NCBI GenBank assembly: GCA_036508555.1
Contig: DATCHD010000100.1
Coordinates: 1 to 45,197 of the forward strand
Length of the DNA: 45,197 nucleotides
Reading direction: 5' to 3'
Source of the DNA: CAINVV01 sp036508555
Lineage (GTDB): Bacteria; Bacteroidota; Bacteroidia; Bacteroidales; Prolixibacteraceae
Under the pieces are notes generated by a model. The model saw only the letters and a list, made by a program, of their open reading frames with translations, was not told the DNA's origin and made no database searches. Positions 33,049-40,349 of this stretch are shown here, one piece after another (position 1 is the first letter of the stretch; each line of letters opens with the position of its first letter). The position numbers were made by a program, and so were the translations under genes.

Positions 33049-34713
33049 ATGGATCCAATAGTACCAAAGAATTTTATACAACAGCAGATCGTTGACGACC
33101 TTGCAGCAGGCAAGAATGACAGAAAAGTGCATACCCGCTTTCCTCCGGAACCAAACGGGTATTTGCATATAGGACATGCCAAATCAATCTGTCTGAATTT
33201 TGGTACTGCGAAACTATTTGGTGGAATTACTAATCTTCGTTTCGACGATACCAATCCGGCGAAGGAAGAGACCGAATATGTCGATTCCATCATGGAAGAT
33301 GTCAGATGGCTTGGATTTGATTGGGAAGACCGACTTTTTTATGCATCGGATTATTTTGATAAACTCTTTGATTTTGCTGTTGAGCTAATCAAGAGAGGGA
33401 AGGCATACATTGATTTTCAGCCTCAGGAAATTATCAGTGAACAACGCGGAACTCCAACCCGGCCAGGTTTAGAAAGTCCGACACGGAACAGTTCACCTGA
33501 AGTCAACCTCCAGATTTTTGATGATATGAAGGCTGGGAAATACAACGAAGGAGCATGTGTTCTCCGGGCAAAAATAGACATGTCATCACCCAATATGCAC
33601 CTGCGGGATCCTTTGATGTACCGGATTCTGAAACAACCGCATCACCGTACGGGCGACAAGTGGTGCATCTATCCGATGTACGACTATGCACACGGACAAT
33701 CTGATTACTGGGAGGGAATTACACACTCCATCTGCACGCTCGAATTTGAAGTTCACCGGCCACTTTACGACTGGTTCGTCGAAGAGCTGAAAGATTCCGA
33801 TTACCGTCCGCGGCAAATTGAATTTTCGCGACTGAACGTCACTTCGACAGTAATGAGTAAGCGAAAACTGCTTCAACTTGTTAAGGAAGGTTACGTTAAG
33901 GACTGGGATGATCCCAGGATGCCAACCATCTGCGGTCTGCGCCGAAGGGGATATACGCCGGAATCTATCCGCAATTTTGCAGATCTGGTTGGAGTGACTA
34001 AGGTTGACGGTATAACCGATGTTGCCTTGCTTGAGTTTTGTATCCGCGAAGATCTCAATAAAAGGGTCCAAAGAGTAATGTGCGTAACGGATCCACTGAA
34101 GATCGTGATCACCAATTATCCGGATGGTCAGGTGGAGGAAGTTGATGCCGTCAACAATCCTGAAGATGAGAGCATGGGTAAACGGAAAGTGCCTTTTTCA
34201 AAAGTATTATACCTGGAACGCGAAGATTTTATGGAGGAACCATCCTCCAAATTTTACCGTTTGGCCCCAGGGAAAGAGGTCAGGTTAAGGTATGCCTATT
34301 TCCTTCGCTGCGATGAAGTTATCAAAGATGCGGGAGGGAATATCGTCGAATTACTTTGTTCTTATGATCCTGAGACCAGGGGAGGCAATGCCCCGGATGG
34401 CCGGAAAGTAAAGGCGACCTTACATTGGGTTGCTGCCGAAACAGCGCTTTCCTGCGAAGTCAGGCAATATGACCGTTTGTTTTCCGACCCGGATCCGGAT
34501 GGTCACAAAGACAAGGATTTCCTTGAATTCCTCAATCCTGAGTCATTGAAAGTGCTGGATAATTGTAAAATTGAACCTTTTGTCAAGGGAGCGCAGCCTC
34601 TGACTAATTTCCAGTTTGAAAGACTGGGATATTTCAACGTGGATCCTGATTCCACAAACGGAAAATTGGTCTTTAACAGGACGGTCTCCCTGAAAGACAA
34701 CTCCAAGAAGTAA
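33049..34713 (+). CDS. glnS: Glutaminyl-tRNA synthetase
   Basis: I chose the ATG at 33049 (554 residues) because it matches the usual GlnRS length; the frame is open further upstream to 32977, but that part lies in the promoter. Class I signatures are PNGYLHIGHAKS (HIGH) at about residues 35-46, LRFDDTNPAKEE, and VMSKRKL (KMSKS-like). The C-terminal anticodon-binding beta-barrels are complete (EREDFMEEPSSKFYRLAPGK; LHWVAAETAL). It charges tRNA-Gln directly, so the organism need not depend on the Glu-tRNA(Gln) amidotransferase route. No YqeY-like C-terminal extension is present. Confidence 0.97.
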   Translation: MDPIVPKNFIQQQIVDDLAAGKNDRKVHTRFPPEPNGYLHIGHAKSICLNFGTAKLFGGITNLRFDDTNPAKEETEYVDSIMEDVRWLGFDWEDRLFYASDYFDKLFDFAVELIKRGKAYIDFQPQEIISEQRGTPTRPGLESPTRNSSPEVNLQIFDDMKAGKYNEGACVLRAKIDMSSPNMHLRDPLMYRILKQPHHRTGDKWCIYPMYDYAHGQSDYWEGITHSICTLEFEVHRPLYDWFVEELKDSDYRPRQIEFSRLNVTSTVMSKRKLLQLVKEGYVKDWDDPRMPTICGLRRRGYTPESIRNFADLVGVTKVDGITDVALLEFCIREDLNKRVQRVMCVTDPLKIVITNYPDGQVEEVDAVNNPEDESMGKRKVPFSKVLYLEREDFMEEPSSKFYRLAPGKEVRLRYAYFLRCDEVIKDAGGNIVELLCSYDPETRGGNAPDGRKVKATLHWVAAETALSCEVRQYDRLFSDPDPDGHKDKDFLEFLNPESLKVLDNCKIEPFVKGAQPLTNFQFERLGYFNVDPDSTNGKLVFNRTVSLKDNSKK

Positions 34714-34762
34714 GAACGGCCGGTTCGACTGGCGAAGGAAATGATATAAGCTTACAGATTTG

Positions 34763-34770
34763 TAAATTTG
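34763..34770 (+). promoter_or_regulatory. Possible TAnnTTTG element upstream of the LiaF-like operon
   Basis: TAAATTTG at 180 bases before the ATG at 34950. It would give a long leader; the rest of the gap 34714-34949 shows no gene or clear hairpin. Confidence 0.25.
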
Positions 34771-34949
34771 AAGGACAATGGGAGGCAGGCAAGAGTGAAA
34801 GGTTCTTCCGGACGCTGATACCTGAAATTTTTCTCCATTCACCGATTATTTGCGGCAACTGACCGATTAGCGCTTCACAGTGCCTGACAGCGAGCGTACA
34901 TTTGAGCCATAATTGAAATATTCATTGTCTCACTTAACAAATCTTTGCC

Positions 34950-35696
34950 ATGAATCTGATTAATGAACCAAATGAAAACCCTGGAATTGATAAACTCAGA
35001 AAACATCGCGGTTCTGACTCCAGAGTTCTTCTGGGAGTCCTTTTTGTATCTATCGGTGCATTACTGATACTCAAAAATCTGGATATACTTTCTTGGGATC
35101 TATCCCACATCCTCATCAGCTGGCCTATGCTGCTGATTGTAATCGGTTTATATAATCTTAACCGCAAGGCCGGTACTGCAGGAGCCATCCTTATCGGAAT
35201 AGGAGTATTCTTTTTATTGCCACGAATCTTTGATATAGACTACGCTTTCTACCGCAATTTCTGGCCGCTAATCCTGGTAGCTGTCGGTCTTGTATTCATT
35301 TTTCAATGGCGCAGGACACCTGATTTTCTTTTAAGCGGCCAGGTTGATAAGAATGATGTCCTTGATGAAACGGCAATTTTCGGCGGAAGGAATATGTCTC
35401 TCGTTTCAGAACAATTCAGGGGAGGGAAAATTACTTCCATCTTCGGAGGATCCAAGATCAACCTGCTCTATTGCAAACCGGTAGAAGGTTGCACCATTGA
35501 CGTTGCAACAATCTTCGGCGGAACAAAGATAATCGTTCCGGAAAACTGGAATGTTAAGACTGAGGTAGTTTCAATATTTGGCGGTTTCGAGGACAAGAGA
35601 GGCAATTCTGTCATCTCACGGGTCGATCAGTCCAAAGTTGTCATTGTCAAGGGTGTTGCCATCTTCGGCGGCGGAGAGATCACTTCGATGCCTTAA
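34950..35696 (+). CDS. LiaF-like membrane protein (DUF5668 membrane part plus toastrack-like C-terminus)
   Basis: The 248-residue protein has four hydrophobic segments (about 28-46, 50-68, 72-92 and 98-122; for example VLLGVLFVSIGALLILKNL). The C-terminal domain is built of repeated strands each marked by an FGG turn: AIFGGRNM, SIFGGSKI, TIFGGTKI, SIFGGFED and AIFGGGEI. This repeat is typical of LiaF/VraT-type C-terminal domains. In Firmicutes LiaF restrains an envelope-stress kinase. Here the gene is followed 9 bases later by a LytS-type kinase and then a LytTR regulator, so a comparable sensor role at the inner membrane is likely by context. Confidence 0.85.
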   Translation: MNLINEPNENPGIDKLRKHRGSDSRVLLGVLFVSIGALLILKNLDILSWDLSHILISWPMLLIVIGLYNLNRKAGTAGAILIGIGVFFLLPRIFDIDYAFYRNFWPLILVAVGLVFIFQWRRTPDFLLSGQVDKNDVLDETAIFGGRNMSLVSEQFRGGKITSIFGGSKINLLYCKPVEGCTIDVATIFGGTKIIVPENWNVKTEVVSIFGGFEDKRGNSVISRVDQSKVVIVKGVAIFGGGEITSMP

Positions 35697-35705
35697 TCCC
35701 TCAGC

Positions 35706-36755
35706 ATGGAACGACCTGGCATAACCAACAAATATTCACTGGTGTTTTACTGGATAGGACCCATCCTTCTGGGAATTTTTCAGACAGGCTTCAATTTATA
35801 CTTCGAAATCCTCCCCCTGGGGATTTCGCTCGTTGATGGATTGGTCTTTAGTTTCATGCTGGGAGCGTTTGACATGGCCATCTGGTTTGTGGTCAGGTAC
35901 AATAGTTCTGACGAGAAACCATTCGCCCAGATACTTACCTCCCATCTTACCGCTGCTGTCGTTCTTTCCCTTGTCTGGGTATACAGTTCCGGATTTATCA
36001 CCCGGTTAATTATTACCGATCCTCTCTATCTCACTTACCAGGAAAACCATCTCTCCAACAGAATCTTTATCGGGTTCATATTCTATACCCTGATGGCTAC
36101 CGTCTTCTACCTTTTTATCTTTTACAGCAAAAACCGTGAAAAGGCCGATCGGGAACAGGAATTAAAACAAGAACTCAGAGAAGCGGTTCTAAGGGCGTTA
36201 AAATCGCAGATCAATCCCCATTTTCTCTTTAACAGTCTGAATTCCATTGCGTCTCTTACATTTACCAATCCTGGGAAGGCGCACGAAATGGTGATCGCGC
36301 TTTCCGATTTCATGCGTTACTCTTTGAGAAAACAACACACTGAGTTGGTCTCACTCGAAGAAGAGATCAATCACATCCGGCTCTATCTGCAGATCGAAAA
36401 AATACGATTCGGAGAGAAAATGACTTACTCTTTTCAGGTCGGGCCGGAATGTTTTGCCTGTCAGATTCCTACGCTTTTGCTGCAACCGCTTTTCGAAAAT
36501 GCCGTCAAATATGGCGTTTATGAAACCTCAGAACAGGTAGAGATTTCATTGACAGCGAAAAAAGAAGGAGATCATATCGCCATTGTCCTGATAAATAATT
36601 ACGAACTTGAATCCACTCCGCGCAAGGGAGAAGGGATTGGTTTGAAAAATGTTCAGGAACGGTTGAGGCTGGTTTATAACAGCAACAATCTGATGAAAAT
36701 TGAGGATAAGGATGGGGTGTTCGCTGTAACAATTTACCTGCCCTGTGAAAAATGA
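35706..36755 (+). CDS. LytS-type sensor histidine kinase
   Basis: The 349-residue kinase has four membrane segments in the first 145 residues with little periplasmic sequence, then a short coiled coil (NREKADREQELKQELREAV). The HisKA_7TM-independent PF06580 core contains the phosphoacceptor at H172 (QINPHFLFNSLNS), and the ATPase part has the N box ENAVKYGVY and a G box GEGIGLKNVQERL. Such kinases phosphorylate LytTR regulators, and one follows. The lack of a large sensor domain suggests it depends on a membrane partner, probably the LiaF-like protein encoded just upstream. Its stop overlaps an ATG at 36752 (ATGA), the ancestral coupling to the regulator gene; palindromic repeats now lie beyond that point. 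Confidence 0.93.
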   Translation: MERPGITNKYSLVFYWIGPILLGIFQTGFNLYFEILPLGISLVDGLVFSFMLGAFDMAIWFVVRYNSSDEKPFAQILTSHLTAAVVLSLVWVYSSGFITRLIITDPLYLTYQENHLSNRIFIGFIFYTLMATVFYLFIFYSKNREKADREQELKQELREAVLRALKSQINPHFLFNSLNSIASLTFTNPGKAHEMVIALSDFMRYSLRKQHTELVSLEEEINHIRLYLQIEKIRFGEKMTYSFQVGPECFACQIPTLLLQPLFENAVKYGVYETSEQVEISLTAKKEGDHIAIVLINNYELESTPRKGEGIGLKNVQERLRLVYNSNNLMKIEDKDGVFAVTIYLPCEK

Positions 36756-36763
36756 AGAAATCG

Positions 36764-36790
36764 CACCAACGGATTTGCAATCCGTTGGTG
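36764..36790. repeat. Palindromic repeat unit 1 (CACCAACGGATT...)
   Basis: CACCAACGGATT (36764-36775) pairs perfectly with AATCCGTTGGTG (36779-36790) around TGC. The unit is part of a 31-base direct repeat (36771-36801 and 36820-36850) and begins 9 bases after the kinase stop codon. Confidence 0.9.
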
Positions 36791-36814
36791 AAAGATTACC
36801 AAGAAACGCACGCT

Positions 36815-36837
36815 CCAATGGATTTGCAATCCGTTGG
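36815..36837. repeat. Palindromic repeat unit 2
   Basis: A second copy of the GGATTTGCAATCC palindrome, with one mismatch in the left arm (CCAATGG instead of CCAACGG). Its right part and tail are identical to unit 1 over 31 bases, and the two copies start 49 bases apart. Confidence 0.9.
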
Positions 36838-36847
36838 TGAAAGATTA

Positions 36848-36870
36848 CCAGCGGATTGCAAATCCGCTGG
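36848..36870. repeat. Palindromic repeat unit 3, inverted
   Basis: CCAGCGGATT (36848-36857) pairs with AATCCGCTGG (36861-36870) around GCA. The core GGATTGCAAATCC is the reverse complement of units 1 and 2, so this copy is in opposite orientation. Confidence 0.9.
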
Positions 36871-36888
36871 AGCGAGTCCGCTGGTGCA

Positions 36889-36952
36889 CCGGTCCCTGAG
36901 CCTGTCGAAGGGCCTGGCGGCCGGAAGGCCCTTCGACAGGCTCAGGGACCGG
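36889..36952. repeat. Perfect 26-base inverted repeat with 12-base loop
   Basis: The left arm 36889-36914 and right arm 36927-36952 are exact reverse complements; the core arm is CCCTGAGCCTGTCGAAGGGC. The loop is TGGCGGCCGGAA. From memory this TTCGACAGGCTCAGGGA-type palindrome occurs between genes in many unrelated bacterial genomes. It is far more GC-rich than its surroundings, which points to acquisition as a repeat element. Confidence 0.92.
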
Positions 36953-36976
36953 GAGATCGAAGGGTCGAAGGGGAAA

Positions 36977-37744
36977 ATGAAAATATGGAAAATGGAAAAA
37001 ATTAGGATATTAATAATTGATGATGAGCAACTTGCCAGAGATTTGCTGAAGAGCTATCTCTCAAAGGATTCCAGACTGGAGGTTGTCGGCGAGTGCAGCA
37101 ATGGATTCGAAGGAGTGCTGGCTATTCAGGAGCTTGAACCGGACCTGGTATTTCTGGATATTCAGATGCCAAAGATCACAGGATTTGAAATACTGGAACT
37201 TCTAAGCAATCCTCCGGTGATCATTTTCTCCACCGCTTACGAACAATTCGCCATTCGTGCCTTTGAGGCCAATGCCGTTGATTATCTGCTGAAACCCTAT
37301 CCGCTGGAAAGAGTGCAGACAGCGATTGAAAAAGCGATCAAACGCATTCAATTCGGAAAGGGAAATCAGGAGGAGCTTGAAAATCTGAGTCATACACATG
37401 ATGAAAACAGTGGCTTGCTCTCCAGAATAGTTGTGAAATCAGGAAGTAAAATCAGCATCATTCCGGTAGATACCATTGACTATATCGAGTCGGAAGATGA
37501 TTTTGTGATGATCTACTGCAAAGAGGGACATTTCTTAAAGCAGAAGACCATGAAATATTTTGAGAACCATCTGGACCCGAAAAAATTTATCCGCATTCAC
37601 CGTTCATGCATCGTAAATACTGCGCAATTGGCAGAAATTCAGCAATATGGAAAAGAGTCATGGATGTTGCTGACCAAACAGGGAGCTAAATTAAAAATCA
37701 GCAAATCAGGCTATCTGGCCTTAAAACAGTTTCTGTCCACCTAA
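36977..37744 (+). CDS. LytTR-family response regulator
   Basis: From the ATG at 36977 the protein has 255 residues: a receiver domain (IIDDEQ near 13-18, phosphoacceptor D61 in VFLDIQMP, Lys in DYLLKPYPLERV) and a C-terminal LytTR DNA-binding domain (IPVDTIDYIESEDDFVMIY; FIRIHRSCIVN). An ATG at 36992 is a second candidate. The frame is also open from 36752, overlapping the kinase stop, which would add 75 residues translated entirely from palindromic repeats (LSLSKGLAAGRPFDRLRD); I regard that extension as inserted DNA, though it may be translated. It is the cognate regulator of the LytS-type kinase upstream. Target promoters are unknown. Confidence 0.92.
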   Translation: MKIWKMEKIRILIIDDEQLARDLLKSYLSKDSRLEVVGECSNGFEGVLAIQELEPDLVFLDIQMPKITGFEILELLSNPPVIIFSTAYEQFAIRAFEANAVDYLLKPYPLERVQTAIEKAIKRIQFGKGNQEELENLSHTHDENSGLLSRIVVKSGSKISIIPVDTIDYIESEDDFVMIYCKEGHFLKQKTMKYFENHLDPKKFIRIHRSCIVNTAQLAEIQQYGKESWMLLTKQGAKLKISKSGYLALKQFLST

Positions 37745-37826
37745 CCAAGAGATTCCCCTGGTTTTTTATTTTTAATTCTTGACAGAATTCTTTTCTTTTG
37801 CAGCGAACCAACAGACACCCGAAATT

Positions 37827-38348
37827 ATGGTCGCCCAAGATGGCTTTTTTACCAAAATATTTTCTGCCATTCATCCCTATTTATATTGGATTGGGCTGAT
37901 TGTGGCGGCTTCGTTGCTTCTCTGGGGATTGATCAGTCTTGTGCAAAGGCTACGTACCTCACCCACCAAAGGCAGAAAGCTAACACTGAAAGAGCGGCTG
38001 AGCAGACGGCGAGCACTGATTTATATCACGAGCGACAAGAGAAGAAACCCGGATTATGTGACAATGGCCATCCAGAACCATGGCAACAGACCAGTCGATC
38101 TGGAGGCACCCCGGCTCGTATTCATGAGATGGAGCAGTGAACGCAAATTCAGGATCAACTCTTTCGGAGGCCTCGACGATTTTCCCATGTGGCTGGAGCC
38201 CGGATACGAAGCAACTTACAGGATCAACCTGAATCAGTTTTACGACCGGGCGCCTGCCTTAAAAAGAGCCACCAGGTTGAAAGCGGAGATCAGAGAAGTC
38301 TCGGGCAAAAAATTTGTGAGTCCAACCATTCGAATTAAGTTGATCTGA
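37827..38348 (+). CDS. Small single-span membrane protein upstream of pulA
   Basis: I use the ATG at 37827 (173 residues); the frame is open to a TTG at 37779 without support. The protein has one membrane segment (about 15-36, YWIGLIVAASLLLWGLISLV), a basic stretch (KGRKLTLKERLSRRRAL), and a soluble C-terminal part with strands (YVTMAIQNHGNRPVDLEAPRLVF; FRINSFGGLDDFPMWLEPG) that resembles an immunoglobulin-like fold. I do not recognise the family. It ends one base before the pullulanase start, so the two are probably co-transcribed. Confidence 0.7.
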   Translation: MVAQDGFFTKIFSAIHPYLYWIGLIVAASLLLWGLISLVQRLRTSPTKGRKLTLKERLSRRRALIYITSDKRRNPDYVTMAIQNHGNRPVDLEAPRLVFMRWSSERKFRINSFGGLDDFPMWLEPGYEATYRINLNQFYDRAPALKRATRLKAEIREVSGKKFVSPTIRIKLI

Positions 38349-38349
38349 A

Positions 38350-40293
38350 ATGAGAAACTGGATCTTTCAGGACAGTGACTTTGCAAAATTTCCAATTTAT
38401 CCAGGAGATGACCTGGGAGTGATCTGGTCGAAAGAAAAACTCAGGGTCAGAATCTGGGCCCCGACTGCAGTATCCGTTTTATTACGTCTATACCAGTCAA
38501 ATGAGGCGATCCAACCCGAGGAAAGCTGGTCGCTCGGGAAGTCCGACAAGGGTACCTGGAGCACCGAATTAACAGGAAACTACGAAGGATTTTTCTACAC
38601 TTTCCAGGTTACTGATAAGATTGGACCGCTCAGTGAGTGTCCTGATATAGGGGCGAGAGCCACCGGTGTGAACGGATTGAGGGGAATGATTCTGGATCCT
38701 GCCCAAACAAATCCACTGAGCTGGAAAAGGGACAGACGCAGTCAGGTTAAGAGTCCGACTGATGCAGTTATTTACGAGGTTCATATCCGCGATTTCACCA
38801 TATCTCCTGATTCCGGAATAGAGAATAAAGGGAAGTATCCGGGCTTCACGGAAAAGGGAACAAAATCCCCGCAAGGGTTATCAACCGGCCTTGACCATCT
38901 GATCGAGCTGGGTATCACACACATACATCTTTTACCGGTAGCTGATTTTTATACTGTTGATGAAACAATTTCGTTTCCTCAGTACAACTGGGGTTATGAT
39001 CCGCTCAATTTCAATACACCGGAAGGGTGGTATTCCACGAATCCTTACGATGGATACAGCAGGATCAGGGAGTTAAAATCACTGGTTAAAACGATGCACG
39101 ACCATGGCATCGGGGTGATCATGGACGTGGTTTATAACCATTCCGGTCTTATTTTCGACTCGTGGTTCAACCAGACCGTACCCGGATATTATTACCGCCA
39201 GAATGAGGATGGTACACTTTCCGATGCAAGCGGATGTGGTAATGAAATGGCTTCAGAACGCGCGATGGTCAGGAAATTTATCGTCGATTCAGTTGCCTGG
39301 TGGGCGGAAGAGTACCATCTGGACGGATTCCGGTTCGACCTGATGGGTATCATTGATATCGAAACCATGAACCAGGTCCGCAAGAGACTCGATAAGATTG
39401 AGCCGAATATTCTGATGTATGGGGAAGGGTGGATTGCAGCCGAATCGCCGCTTCCGGAAGAATTGCGTGCGACAAAATTGAACACTCCGGAACTCGACAG
39501 GATCGCTTCCTTTTGCGACGATATGCGCGACGGATTAAAAGGATCGCCTTTTAACCGCAACAGCATCGGGTTCATCAGTGGTCAGACCCTGCGCGAGGAG
39601 AAAATTAAATTTGCCGTAACCGGAGCGATCAACCATCCACAGATTTTTTACGATTACGTCGATTCTTCGCGTCGACCATGGGCGGTGAGTCCTGCACAAT
39701 GCGTCAATTATGTTTCCTGTCACGACAACTATACCCTGTTTGACAAGCTAATATATTCCTGTCCGGAGTCTTCCATGGAGGAGATTGACCGGATGACCCG
39801 TCTGGCGATCGGCATCATCCTCACGGCACAAGGTATTCCATTCCTGCATTCGGGGGTCGAGATGCACCGGACGAAGGGAGGTCATCATGATTCTTATCGT
39901 TCACCGGATGAAGTCAATCAGATAGACTGGGGCAGAAAATCACACTACGCAGATCTTTTTCAGTTTACAAAAAATTGCATCGAACTTCGCAGGCAGCATC
40001 CGGCTTTCAGGATGGACAACGCTGATATGGTCAGGGAAAAACTTTCTTTCTTTCCTAAATATATCCCCGGAGTGATTGCCTACGAATTAAAGGAGCCTGC
40101 CAATGAGGACACCTGGGAGCACATCCTGGTATTCTACAATGGGAATAATTATTCAGTTGAATACGAAATTCCTGAGAAGGTCTGGCTCATCGTGGCACAA
40201 AACGGAGAGATCTCACCGGGTGGAATGGGTCACGTTACCACGAAATTGATCCGGTTGCATCCTATCTCCATGATGATTCTGGCCGAGGAATAA
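38350..40293 (+). CDS. pulA: Type I pullulanase (glycogen/starch debranching)
   Basis: The 647-residue GH13 enzyme hydrolyses alpha-1,6 branch points. An N-terminal CBM48-like domain (about 10-110; LRVRIWAPTAVSVLLRLY) precedes the barrel. Type I pullulanase signature YNWGYDPLNFN (about 213-223) is present, with GH13 regions DVVYNHSG, DGFRFDLMG (nucleophile D330), YGEGW (acid/base E359) and SCHDNYTLFD (stabiliser D459). There is no signal peptide, so it is cytoplasmic and probably acts on glycogen or imported maltodextrins. It is shorter than secreted pullulanases because extra N-terminal modules are absent. It follows a small membrane-protein gene by one base. Confidence 0.95.
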   Translation: MRNWIFQDSDFAKFPIYPGDDLGVIWSKEKLRVRIWAPTAVSVLLRLYQSNEAIQPEESWSLGKSDKGTWSTELTGNYEGFFYTFQVTDKIGPLSECPDIGARATGVNGLRGMILDPAQTNPLSWKRDRRSQVKSPTDAVIYEVHIRDFTISPDSGIENKGKYPGFTEKGTKSPQGLSTGLDHLIELGITHIHLLPVADFYTVDETISFPQYNWGYDPLNFNTPEGWYSTNPYDGYSRIRELKSLVKTMHDHGIGVIMDVVYNHSGLIFDSWFNQTVPGYYYRQNEDGTLSDASGCGNEMASERAMVRKFIVDSVAWWAEEYHLDGFRFDLMGIIDIETMNQVRKRLDKIEPNILMYGEGWIAAESPLPEELRATKLNTPELDRIASFCDDMRDGLKGSPFNRNSIGFISGQTLREEKIKFAVTGAINHPQIFYDYVDSSRRPWAVSPAQCVNYVSCHDNYTLFDKLIYSCPESSMEEIDRMTRLAIGIILTAQGIPFLHSGVEMHRTKGGHHDSYRSPDEVNQIDWGRKSHYADLFQFTKNCIELRRQHPAFRMDNADMVREKLSFFPKYIPGVIAYELKEPANEDTWEHILVFYNGNNYSVEYEIPEKVWLIVAQNGEISPGGMGHVTTKLIRLHPISMMILAEE

Positions 40294-40310
40294 CCAATAT
40301 GCATGCGACG

Positions 40311-40343
40311 TTCGTGTAATTCGTCTAAATTCGTGTAATTCGT
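40311..40343. repeat. Short direct repeat TTCGTGTAATTCGT between convergent genes
   Basis: TTCGTGTAATTCGT occurs at 40311-40324 and again at 40330-40343, separated by CTAAA. It lies between pulA and the convergent ald gene. Similar AATTCGTG-rich strings are, from memory, common intergenic sequences in Bacteroidota; the role is unknown. Confidence 0.8.
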
Positions 40344-40349
40344 ATTTTC

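Noticed and set aside
36771..36850. Start of a CRISPR array
   Set aside because: There are only two direct 31-base copies separated by an 18-base spacer, the third unit is inverted, and no cas gene is nearby. The units are palindromic intergenic repeats.
36752..36976. Genuine 75-residue N-terminal domain of the LytTR regulator
   Set aside because: The whole extension is encoded by palindromic repeats, has no domain character, and is followed by ATG codons at 36977 and 36992 exactly where a receiver domain should begin.
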